NCBI GenBank assembly: GCA_017938215.1
Contig: JAGBBZ010000023.1
Span: forward strand, 62,001 to 126,000
Direction: 5' to 3'
Source of the DNA: Eubacterium sp.
Lineage (GTDB): Bacteria > Bacillota > Clostridia > Lachnospirales > Lachnospiraceae
DNA length: 64,000 nt
Shown: piece after piece, positions 9,342 through 16,599 of the stretch
Layout of the letters: each line of letters begins with the position of its first letter
Position numbering within the stretch: position 1 is the first letter of the stretch
Program-made: the position numbers and the translations under genes
The notes under the pieces: generated by a model
What the model was told of the DNA's origin: nothing
Databases searched by the model: none
Seen by the model: only the letters and a program-made list of their open reading frames with translations

Positions 9342-9366
9342 CAACCCCTCAAAATAAGGGTATAAT
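9338..9366 (+). promoter_or_regulatory. Perfect-consensus sigma-A promoter with internal repeat
   Basis: TTGACA (9338-9343), exactly 17 bases, TATAAT (9361-9366). The spacer begins ACCC and runs into GGGT at the -10 box, giving a small inverted repeat that could be an operator for the XRE protein encoded next. Confidence 0.85.
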
Positions 9367-9403
9367 TGTGGTGAATAATACTTGGAATGTCGGGTGATTC
9401 GGT

Positions 9404-9952
9404 ATGGATAATAAAAGATATGCATTTGCTACAGAAGTAACAGGAAAAGAAATAAAAATGTTTCGAGCTAAGTTTTCATTAACACAGGCGCGATTTGCAC
9501 ACTTGATTAATGTGTCCGTTAAGACGGTTGAACGATGGGAGTCCAGTGATAAGCCGATTACGGGACCTATTGTTCCACTGCTCCGAATCATGCTTGAACA
9601 TCCGCAGTTAGAGGTTGAATTTCAAATTCCTGAAAAGCAATATCCACTTCGCTTATGGTATATGCATGATAATCAAATATGCTCAGTGATTGATGTGGAT
9701 ACGAGGATGCGAAGAGTTCAGGTGATGAATTATACAAAAGATAACATATCGAAGGCTTTTGGTGTAAATGAGAAACCTACTTATGAAGAGTATGAAGCAT
9801 TTTTAGAGTCCCGCTGTTTTCCGAGAACAAGGGATAAAATGAAACTCGAGTTGGAGCGATTAGGGATACCGTATTATGATCCATATATGATTATCGAGAA
9901 GACACAGGGACGAATGGCAGAAGATAATTACTGGATTCGAATTGAGAGGTGA
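9404..9952 (+). CDS. XRE/Cro-type HTH transcriptional regulator
   Basis: Residues about 12-60 are a helix-turn-helix: EIKMFRAKFSLTQARFAHLINVS then VKTVERWES, where the second part is the recognition helix. The C-terminal 100 residues form a conserved module (RLWYMHDNQICSVIDVD, NYTKDNISKAFGVNEKPTYEEYEAFLESRCFPRTRDKM, DPYMIIEKTQGRMAEDNYW) that I have seen attached to small HTH proteins in Clostridia but cannot assign a function. It has its own consensus promoter. The ribosome binding site is weak (GGGTGATTCGG). Possibly autoregulatory, and possibly part of a toxin-antitoxin-like pair with a lost partner, because the next two genes are broken. Confidence 0.75.
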   Translation: MDNKRYAFATEVTGKEIKMFRAKFSLTQARFAHLINVSVKTVERWESSDKPITGPIVPLLRIMLEHPQLEVEFQIPEKQYPLRLWYMHDNQICSVIDVDTRMRRVQVMNYTKDNISKAFGVNEKPTYEEYEAFLESRCFPRTRDKMKLELERLGIPYYDPYMIIEKTQGRMAEDNYWIRIER

Positions 9953-9956
9953 GAGT

Positions 9957-10200
9957 ATGGTGGAATTATTTGAACAAGATGTTCAAAAAAATGGTCGTCA
10001 ATCCTCAAAAGGGAATCAGCTAAAATGGTTAAGTTGGGGTGTTTGGTATAAGGCGGATTATACGGGATATGAGGGATTGGTTTGTGGACGGCAAAGTTTT
10101 GTGGCACGGAGATTGCGAATACGAAGTGTTTGATTTCAACACTGGAGAAGTGAGGAAGGTTACAAAAAAAGATGAGGAATACTGGTGGCAATATTGGTAA
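9957..10200 (+). pseudogene. Frameshifted remnant of a small protein (paralogue of the next remnant)
   Basis: An ATG at 9957 opens MVELFEQDVQKNG but the reading soon becomes implausible. The true C-terminal coding lies in another frame at about 10069-10200: MRDWFVDGKVLWHGDCEYEV, then FDFNTGEVRKVTKKDEEYWW, then QYW and a stop. The next remnant ends with the closely similar CFDFETGE...TDAEYWWRFWN. The two are therefore related copies, and this one has lost its frame. Function unknown. Confidence 0.6.
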
Positions 10201-10786
10201 AATTATCACGATAGCATTGATGGCTGGTTGCATATTCCTGACATCCTGCACACCACCACAGGATGTGAAACAAGAATTTATACCAGATACCGTTTCGGAA
10301 TCTGCGATTCGTGAAGAAACAGATAACGAGAAGGCGGCAGAAACATCTGTAAAATACAAATACCGTAACAGCACCAATTTGTAAATGGAAGATGATTGGA
10401 GTATTGAGCAACGTGATTTGGACGGAGTATTGCAGAAAACATTTACATTGGAGAGCGCCGATTATAAAAACAGATGACGGCGATGAAGTGCAAATCCACC
10501 AAGAGGAGAAGGTTTTCTTGGAAAAAGAAGGCATTAGTGATGCGGTTTACATAAGCGATAATTTCGTGTATTATAATAGAGAAAATCTAAATGCAAACTA
10601 TGGTACTCCTTGTATTTATAGTATAAAGAAAAAGAAGTGGATGAAATGGCCCAAAGGACTACCACGAGAAATGGAAGACGGTGTTCTTCTGAGGATACGG
10701 TTTATGAATGCTTTGATTTTGAAACAGGTGAAAGTAAAGTAGTGACGGAAACAGATGCTGAATATTGGTGGAGGTTCTGGAATTAA
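10172..10786 (+). pseudogene. Multiply frameshifted lipoprotein gene
   Basis: The reading starts as a clear lipoprotein: MRNTGGNIGK, hydrophobic IITIALMAGCIFL, lipobox LTSC. It meets TAA at 10382. In the same frame after that stop it continues MEDDWSIEQRDLDGVLQKTF as far as about 10470. It then jumps frame to TDDGDEVQIHQEEKVFLEKE...NYGTPCIYSIKKKKWMKW. A third frame encodes SSEDTVYECFDFETGESK...YWWRFWN and stops at 10784-10786. At least two frameshifts and one stop separate the parts, so it is a decayed gene or an uncorrected read. The tail matches the tail of the preceding remnant. Confidence 0.65.
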
Positions 10787-10816
10787 ATAAATGATTTGAA
10801 AGCGAGGAAAACACAA

Positions 10817-11695
10817 ATGGAAAAGAAATATTTATTAGGTTCCCATGTGGGAATGAGTGGAAAAGATATGATGCTTGGATCGGTAAAAGAGGCAGTGTCT
10901 TACGGTGCGAATACGTTTATGCTGTATACGGGAGCCCCACAAAATACACGTCGAAAGAAAATTGAAGAGTTAAATATCGATGCAGCGAAGCAGTGTATGA
11001 AGGAAAATGGAATTGAGACTTTTGTGGTTCATGCCCCTTATATTATCAATCTTGCCAACACAATAAAGCAGGAGACGTTTGACATCGCCGTGGAGTTTTT
11101 GGCAGTGGAGTTGGAGCGTACCGCCGCCATGGGTGCAAACGTGCTTGTCCTTCATCCGGGTTCACACGTGGGAGCTGGTGAAGAAGCGGGCATCGCTCAG
11201 ATTATCAAAGGGCTTGACATGGTCATGACACCGGACATGCCTGTGTATATTGCACTGGAAACTATGGCAGGAAAGGGTAGTGAGTTAGGCAGAAGTTTTG
11301 AAGAAATAAAAGCGATTTATGACGGAGTAAAATATCCGGAAAAGTTGCGTGTGTGTTTTGATACCTGTCATGTCAATGACGCTGGCTATGATTTGGTGGG
11401 GGACTATGAGGGTGTGATGAAGCAGTTTGATGAAGTGATTGGCTTGGATCAGATTGCCGTATTTCATGTTAATGATAGCAAGAATCCACTGGGGGCTCAT
11501 AAAGATCGGCATGAAAATGTGGGAAAAGGAAGTCTAGGATTTGCTACGTTGTACAAAGTGGTATCCGACCCACGATTTGAGAATATACCTAAGATATTAG
11601 AGACACCGTGGATTAAAGATGAGCAGGATGAGAAGAAATCCTACCCACCGTATAAGGAAGAAATAGAACGATTACAGAGTGGAAAATACGAATAA
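10817..11695 (+). CDS. nfo: Deoxyribonuclease IV (endonuclease IV)
   Basis: An AP endonuclease of base-excision repair, a TIM barrel with three zinc ions. Metal-ligand motifs are present in order: [10 protein letters not shown] near the N-terminus, [70 protein letters not shown] and ILETPW. Length 292 fits the family. The ATG at 10817 is chosen because it lies 8 bases after GCGAGGA; an upstream TTG at 10796 has no such site. Intact and apparently functional although it follows two decayed genes. Confidence 0.95.
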   Translation: MEKKYLLGSHVGMSGKDMMLGSVKEAVSYGANTFMLYTGAPQNTRRKKIEELNIDAAKQCMKENGIETFVVHAPYIINLANTIKQETFDIAVEFLAVELERTAAMGANVLVLHPGSHVGAGEEAGIAQIIKGLDMVMTPDMPVYIALETMAGKGSELGRSFEEIKAIYDGVKYPEKLRVCFDTCHVNDAGYDLVGDYEGVMKQFDEVIGLDQIAVFHVNDSKNPLGAHKDRHENVGKGSLGFATLYKVVSDPRFENIPKILETPWIKDEQDEKKSYPPYKEEIERLQSGKYE

Positions 11696-11705
11696 GCGAG
11701 ATGGG

Positions 11706-11756
11706 ACGAGCTGGGGAATAAGCGTGAAAATGCGCTTGTTTCACAGCTCGTTTTTG
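11706..11756 (+). terminator. Rho-independent terminator after nfo
   Basis: ACGAGCTG pairs with CAGCTCGT, with an inner AAGCG/CGCTT helix, followed by TTTTTG. Confidence 0.8.
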
Positions 11757-11806
11757 TTGAAATATGTAATTGATCCCACCAGAAATACCATACATTAGAG
11801 TTGCGG

Positions 11807-12961
11807 CTAATTATTTACAGCATGATGATATTCTTTTGTGCTGGCAGTGATTGTACGGAAGGTATAGCCATGTTTTTTTCCGTATTTTATGATTCGATCC
11901 AGTGCATTAATTGTCTTATCGTTGCCACCAAAATCATGCATTAATACTACGTTTTCACGCCCTTTTTTGAGACCGGATGTGACATTTTTATAAACGCCAC
12001 TTGCCGTTTTGGTTCCGCCCGCATCGCCAGAAGACACATTCCAGTCAAAATAGTGGTAGCCCCATCCGTGAATTTTGTTTGTAATCTTTGTCATAACACC
12101 TGGATTGTATTTGCTTACCGTATTGGAACTTCCGCCAGGAAAACGAGTTACGGTACACCATACACCAAAACGATTGAAAAACAATTTTCGTTGCTTGTCT
12201 AAGTTGTTGCGATATGTGTCGACGGATTGATAAATGATGTCGTATTTGTGCTGATACCCATGCATCGCTAAAGCATGTCCTTCGTTTAGGACACGTTTTG
12301 TTAAGTCAAAATCCGCTCTTGCCGGCTTCAACTGAAAGAAAGTAGCTTTTACATTGTTTTTCTTTAATATCTTTAATACTTTTGGCGTGGAATAGCGATT
12401 TGGTCCATCGTCAAAAGTGAGATAAATGACACTTTTTTCTTTTGGGGTAACCGTAAGTTTGCAAAGGTAAATCTCGCCCTTGAATCTTGCCTTGATTACG
12501 GTATCTCCCTTCTTTTTTGCGTGTACAACACCATCTTTGGAAACCTTTGCAACCGATGGCTTAGAGGAGGTCCAGCGGACTTTTTTCTTTGTGTTTTTAC
12601 TGAATTGCATGTCTAAATGTTCGCCTTTCATCATGGAAAATGTCGGATATACCAGGCCGCGTTTTTTGACCGTAATTCGATAAATACGTTTTTCTGTTTC
12701 CGTTTTGGCGATGATTTTTGCGTGTCCAGCTTTGAGACCGTGGATTCGACCTTTTTTGGTAATCGATACGATGGATTCATCCTTGCTTTCGAAAGACAGT
12801 ACACCATTATTCGCTAACTGTCTGGATTGTCCTAGAAATAGGTCTACTTTAAGACGCTTTGTTTTAGCTTGTACATTGCAAGAATGGGTACCGACACCGA
12901 TGCTCAAAAACAAAAGTAGCAAAAGTGTGTATGTAGCAAAAGCTGTTTTTTTTGTATTCAT
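11807..12961 (-). CDS. Exported polysaccharide deacetylase with Ig-like N-terminal modules
   Basis: A signal peptide (hydrophobic TLLLLLFLSIGVG) is followed by two Big2-like beta modules, about residues 35-180 (SKDESIVSITKKGRIHGLKAGHAKI and SKPSVAKVSKDGVVHAKKKGDTVI). The NodB homology domain follows: YLTFDDGPN (catalytic Asp, metal Asp), AMHGYQHKYD (two metal His), RFPGGSSN, FDWNVSSGD and VVLMHDFGG. It probably removes N- or O-acetyl groups from peptidoglycan or a wall glycan. The ATG at 12961 is chosen over 12967 because it is 8 bases after AAAGGA; the other is only 2 bases away. Monocistronic. Confidence 0.88.
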   Translation of the reverse strand: MNTKKTAFATYTLLLLLFLSIGVGTHSCNVQAKTKRLKVDLFLGQSRQLANNGVLSFESKDESIVSITKKGRIHGLKAGHAKIIAKTETEKRIYRITVKKRGLVYPTFSMMKGEHLDMQFSKNTKKKVRWTSSKPSVAKVSKDGVVHAKKKGDTVIKARFKGEIYLCKLTVTPKEKSVIYLTFDDGPNRYSTPKVLKILKKNNVKATFFQLKPARADFDLTKRVLNEGHALAMHGYQHKYDIIYQSVDTYRNNLDKQRKLFFNRFGVWCTVTRFPGGSSNTVSKYNPGVMTKITNKIHGWGYHYFDWNVSSGDAGGTKTASGVYKNVTSGLKKGRENVVLMHDFGGNDKTINALDRIIKYGKKHGYTFRTITASTKEYHHAVNN

Positions 12962-12993
12962 TATCATAATCCTTTCTCTTTGTGTATTATTAG

Positions 12994-13042
12994 GGAAAAA
13001 ATTAGAGAAAAATCAAAGAATTAATCCAAGATTTTTCTCTAA
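12994..13042 (-). terminator. Terminator after the aminotransferase gene
   Basis: Read on the minus strand, TTAGAGAAAAATC pairs with GATTTTTCTCTAA around a loop of about 15 bases and runs into AATTTTTTCCC. It lies between the aminotransferase stop and the deacetylase start. Confidence 0.7.
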
Positions 13043-13045
13043 ATT

Positions 13046-13070
13046 GTAACCATTAGGTCCTAATAGTTAC
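13046..13070. repeat. Short palindromic element, minimal form
   Basis: A 25-base near-perfect palindrome, GTAACCATTAGG facing TCCTAATAGTTAC. Its half resembles the end of the palindromic elements at 30694-30880 and 41159-41207 (GTAACTATTCAGGAC). Read here as a collapsed member of the same family. Confidence 0.5.
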
Positions 13071-13094
13071 AAATATATTAATTTCTTCCGATCA

Positions 13095-14381
13095 TTATTT
13101 ATCTGCTAACAATTTCTCCACACTCACAAGCTTCACACACAGTACAAACAAATCCGTTGCCTGTGCCATCTCTTCGGGAGTAGGGAAGGAAGGCGCGATA
13201 CGGATGTTGGAGTCTTTTGGATCCTTTCCGTATGGGTAAGTTGCTCCGGCGTTTGTCAGAACGACGCCGGCCTCTTTGCATTTTTCTACGATTTTCTTTG
13301 CACAACCTTCCATTGCTTCAAAGGAAATAAAATATCCACCAAGTGGTTTGTTCCAGCTACCGATGCCTGTGCCGGCGAGTTCACGGTCAAGAACTTCCAA
13401 GGCTGCTTCAAATTTTGGTCGCATTTCAGCGGCATGTTTCATCATGTGCGCTTTCAATCCGTCGATGTTTTTGAAGTATTTCACATGGCGAAGCTGATTG
13501 AGCTTGTCATGACCGATGGTCTGGACGGTCATTTGCTTTTTCACATCCGCAAGGTTTGCGGCGGAGGTTGCTATAGCAGAGATACCAGAGCCTGGGAAAC
13601 TAATTTTTGAAGTAGAAGCAAATTCGTAAACCATGTCTGGGTTACCAGCTTTCTCGCATTCGCTGATGATGTCAAGAATTTCAACTTGATTATCCTCGTA
13701 AAGATGATGAATGACATAGGCATTATCCCAGTAAATGCGAAAATCTTCAGCAGCAGGTTTTAAGTTGGCAAAGCGGCGAACCGTTTCGTCACTATAGCAT
13801 ATGCCCTGTGGGTTAGAATATTTTGGTACACACCAGATACCTTTGATGGCATCGTCCTTGCTTACCAATTCTTCTACCATGTCCATATCCGGACCATCTT
13901 CTGTCATAGGAATATTGATCATCTCGATGCCGAAACGCTCGGTAATGGCAAAGTGTCTATCATATCCAGGTACCGGACACAAAAATTTAACGTTATCTAA
14001 TTTACACCAAGGAGTGCTTCCAAGGACACCATGAGTATAAGAGCGGGAAATGGAATCAAACATAATATTTAAACTTGCGTTTCCAAATATAATGATGTGA
14101 TCAGGAGTTGTTCCCATCATGTCGGCCATCAGCTGTTTGGCTTCCGGAATTCCATCCAATACTCCGTAATTGCGGCAATCCATACCATTGCTTGCGGTAA
14201 GATCGGAATCAGCAGTGAGAACATTCAACAAATCAAGAGAAACATTAAGCTGAGTTCCGCTTGGCTTTCCTCTTGACATATCAAGTTGAAGGTTCAATGC
14301 TTTCTTTTCTTCATAGCTAGCTTCTAGTTCCGATTTGAGTGCCAGCAATTCTTCCTTATTTAAATGACTAAAGTTGTCCAT
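13095..14381 (-). CDS. PLP-dependent aminotransferase (MocR-type class I, aspartate aminotransferase-like)
   Basis: A fold-type I PLP enzyme of 428 residues. The Schiff-base lysine is Lys259 in EFASTSKISFPGSG. Other family marks are LNLQLDMSRGKPSGTQL, CRNYGVLDGIPEAKQLMADM, CPVPGYDRHF, VPKYSNPQGICYSDE (Asn for PLP), YWDNAYVIHHLY (Asp and Tyr contacting PLP) and SNIRIAPSFPTPEEM (substrate-carboxylate Arg). This pattern is the Ic subgroup of aspartate aminotransferases (Pfam Aminotran_MocR); the exact substrate is inferred. It lacks a DNA-binding domain, so it is an enzyme rather than a MocR regulator. AAGGAGG precedes the ATG. Divergent from the dehydrogenase gene. Confidence 0.85.
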   Translation of the reverse strand: MDNFSHLNKEELLALKSELEASYEEKKALNLQLDMSRGKPSGTQLNVSLDLLNVLTADSDLTASNGMDCRNYGVLDGIPEAKQLMADMMGTTPDHIIIFGNASLNIMFDSISRSYTHGVLGSTPWCKLDNVKFLCPVPGYDRHFAITERFGIEMINIPMTEDGPDMDMVEELVSKDDAIKGIWCVPKYSNPQGICYSDETVRRFANLKPAAEDFRIYWDNAYVIHHLYEDNQVEILDIISECEKAGNPDMVYEFASTSKISFPGSGISAIATSAANLADVKKQMTVQTIGHDKLNQLRHVKYFKNIDGLKAHMMKHAAEMRPKFEAALEVLDRELAGTGIGSWNKPLGGYFISFEAMEGCAKKIVEKCKEAGVVLTNAGATYPYGKDPKDSNIRIAPSFPTPEEMAQATDLFVLCVKLVSVEKLLADK

Positions 14382-14579
14382 GTTTACCTCCTTCTATATG
14401 AAACGATTTTATACAAACTCTTCTAATTTCACTATTATAAACAGAAAACGTAATCTTTTCAAGTTTTTTTTAACACAAACTTAAAGATTTCCCCATTGTT
14501 TCATGGCTAAAAAAGAGGTAAAATAGGAGAGGATATTTTGCCGTGTGCATGTGCGGTGACAAGAAAGGAATTAAAATAA

Positions 14580-15539
14580 ATGAAAATTGTATTTATGGAA
14601 GCGGACACATTAGGGAAGGATGTAGACTTGTCCGCCTTTGAATCATTGGGGGATGTCGTAATATATGGGACGTCGGTTCCAGCGGAAAATGCAAAAAGAA
14701 TCGAAGATGCCGATGTGGTTATTGTAAATAAAATTCCGATGAATGAAGAGATATTAAAGACAGCGAAAAATTTGAAATTGATATGTCTTACCGCGACAGG
14801 AACCAATAACGTGGATTTTTCCTATGTAACAAGTCGTGGAATTACAGTGACAAATGTAAAGGGATATTCTACTATGTCTGTGGTACAGCATACCTTTGCG
14901 TTACTATTTTATGTGTATGAGAAATTGACATATTATGATACTTTTGTGAAATCAGGACAGTACGCTCGCAGTGATATTTTTTCACACTTCGCTTTGCCAT
15001 TTCAAGAGTTGGATGGAAAGACTTGGGGGATTATCGGTCTTGGGGAAATCGGGCGTAAGGTGGCAGAGGTGGCTACTACTTTTGGGTGTCGTGTTGTGTA
15101 CTATTCCACGTCAGGAAAAAATGATAATGCAATGTATGAACGTGTGGACTGGGATACTCTTTTGGCGGAATCCGATATTATTTCGATCCATGCACCTTTG
15201 AATGCGGCAACAGAAAAATTAGTAGATGGAGAGGCACTACGAAGGATGAAGAAGAACGCGGTTTTACTGAATTTGGGTCGTGGACCGATCATTGACCAAG
15301 CGGCACTTGCGGAGGCGTTGCAGGCAGGAGAAATCGCAGGGGCAGGTCTGGATGTATTGGAAGTGGAACCGATGTTGCCAGAGGATCCTTTACTCCAGAT
15401 TCAAGACAGTACGAGACTGATTGTTACACCACATATTGCCTGGGCTACTTGTGAGGCGAGACAGCGTTGTGTTGATGAAGTACATGAAAATCTCGTTAGC
15501 TGGCAAAAGAGCGAGAAACGCAATGTGGTGACTGCGTAA
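14580..15539 (+). CDS. D-2-hydroxyacid dehydrogenase (glycerate/hydroxypyruvate reductase type)
   Basis: The Rossmann dinucleotide-binding motif is GLGEIGRKVAEVATTFG, at about residues 153-169. The strand after it ends VVYYSTSGK with no acidic residue, so NADP use is possible. The catalytic trio is visible: Arg in NLGRGPIIDQ, Glu in LDVLEVEPMLPEDPLL and His in VTPHIAWATCEAR. SIHAPLNAATEKLV is the usual substrate-domain motif. Length 319 is normal. AGAAAGGA precedes the ATG. The physiological acid (hydroxypyruvate, glyoxylate or another 2-keto acid) cannot be read from sequence. Confidence 0.88.
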   Translation: MKIVFMEADTLGKDVDLSAFESLGDVVIYGTSVPAENAKRIEDADVVIVNKIPMNEEILKTAKNLKLICLTATGTNNVDFSYVTSRGITVTNVKGYSTMSVVQHTFALLFYVYEKLTYYDTFVKSGQYARSDIFSHFALPFQELDGKTWGIIGLGEIGRKVAEVATTFGCRVVYYSTSGKNDNAMYERVDWDTLLAESDIISIHAPLNAATEKLVDGEALRRMKKNAVLLNLGRGPIIDQAALAEALQAGEIAGAGLDVLEVEPMLPEDPLLQIQDSTRLIVTPHIAWATCEARQRCVDEVHENLVSWQKSEKRNVVTA

Positions 15540-15586
15540 GTGTATGTGCAAAGTAAGAAAAATATTTGTGAAGGTTGGAACGAGAG

Positions 15587-16471
15587 ATGAAATATAAGGT
15601 GATATGGATTATGATCTTGCTGCTGGCTTGTGTGGGTGGCATCGAGATGACGTCGGGGGAGGCGAATGCTGCCGGACGTGTTGCCAAGGAAGAGTGGAAG
15701 AAGTTCGAGACGGGAAGTGCTGGCGTGCTGGAAGGAAAGTCGATAATCGTTAGCATATTTATTGACGATAAAAATAGCAAGTGGACGGAGGCTGCGAAGA
15801 AAAAGGCGAATCGTAAGCTTGGCGTGTCAGAACGATATATCGAGAAGCAGGCAAAGCGGTATGGGAAAAAAGTGGATTTGGTGACAGATATTTACCAAAA
15901 CACGGATCTTTGCTATGTGTATCAGACGAAAATGAACGTAAATGACACGGATAAAAAGCAGGACAAGTTGTATCGTAAAATACACAAGTATATTGATACG
16001 ACATTGCCGATTACAGAACTGCGGGAGAAGTATGACACGGACAGCATTGGATTTGTACTTCATATGAACAAGTCAGGTGTGAGTTCTACGGCGGTTCATT
16101 ATATCGAGGATACGAAGTATTTTTATGAATGCGCCACTTTGTTTAGCAAGTTTGAAGGTGTACCGGAAGGCGCTGCTACCTACGCTCACGAGATTCTTCA
16201 TCTGTATGGGGCAAGGGATCTTTACAATGAGTCACTACAGGATGGCATTACATTTTCCTTTGTCAAATACATTGCGAAACGTCACCCGAATGATATTATG
16301 TTTTCTACCTATACAATGTCTGGAAAACAGTTAACTTATCGCATAAAAAATGAGGTGAGTCGTGTGACTGCCTATTATCTGGGATGGAAAAAGAAGATTC
16401 TAGAGAAGAAAAAGTATCCGTTGATGCGACATAAGAAGGGTTGTTTTAGCGAAGGCACAGCGTGGAAGTGA
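15587..16471 (+). CDS. Exported metalloprotease-like protein with HExxHxxGxxD motif
   Basis: The N-terminus is a signal sequence, MKYKVIWIMILLLACVGG; LLAC could be a lipobox, or cleavage could fall after EANA. The only strong motif is HEILHLYGARDLY: His201, Glu202, His205, Gly208 and Asp211. This is the metzincin zinc pattern with Asp in place of the third His, a variant known from snapalysin-type proteases. The region before it (GVPEGAATYAHE) fits an active-site helix. The rest is Lys-rich and unassigned. Either a secreted peptidase or a degenerate relative. The start at ATG 15587 is preferred because it opens the signal peptide; the ribosome binding site is weak. Confidence 0.65.
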   Translation: MKYKVIWIMILLLACVGGIEMTSGEANAAGRVAKEEWKKFETGSAGVLEGKSIIVSIFIDDKNSKWTEAAKKKANRKLGVSERYIEKQAKRYGKKVDLVTDIYQNTDLCYVYQTKMNVNDTDKKQDKLYRKIHKYIDTTLPITELREKYDTDSIGFVLHMNKSGVSSTAVHYIEDTKYFYECATLFSKFEGVPEGAATYAHEILHLYGARDLYNESLQDGITFSFVKYIAKRHPNDIMFSTYTMSGKQLTYRIKNEVSRVTAYYLGWKKKILEKKKYPLMRHKKGCFSEGTAWK

Positions 16472-16499
16472 TTTTGGTAAATGGTGCCAGGTGTCGAAG

Positions 16500-16526
16500 A
16501 ACTGTCCCTCGGGGTAGTGGACAGTT
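16500..16526 (+). terminator. Hairpin after the metalloprotease-like gene
   Basis: AACTGTCC pairs with GGACAGTT around an 11-base loop; the tail TATAAC is a weak T-run. Confidence 0.45.
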
Positions 16527-16599
16527 TATAACGTTGTGTGGTACAATAAAAAACGAAGTATGTGTTGGTTTTATTATGATCAAAGGAGGAGAAAATAAG

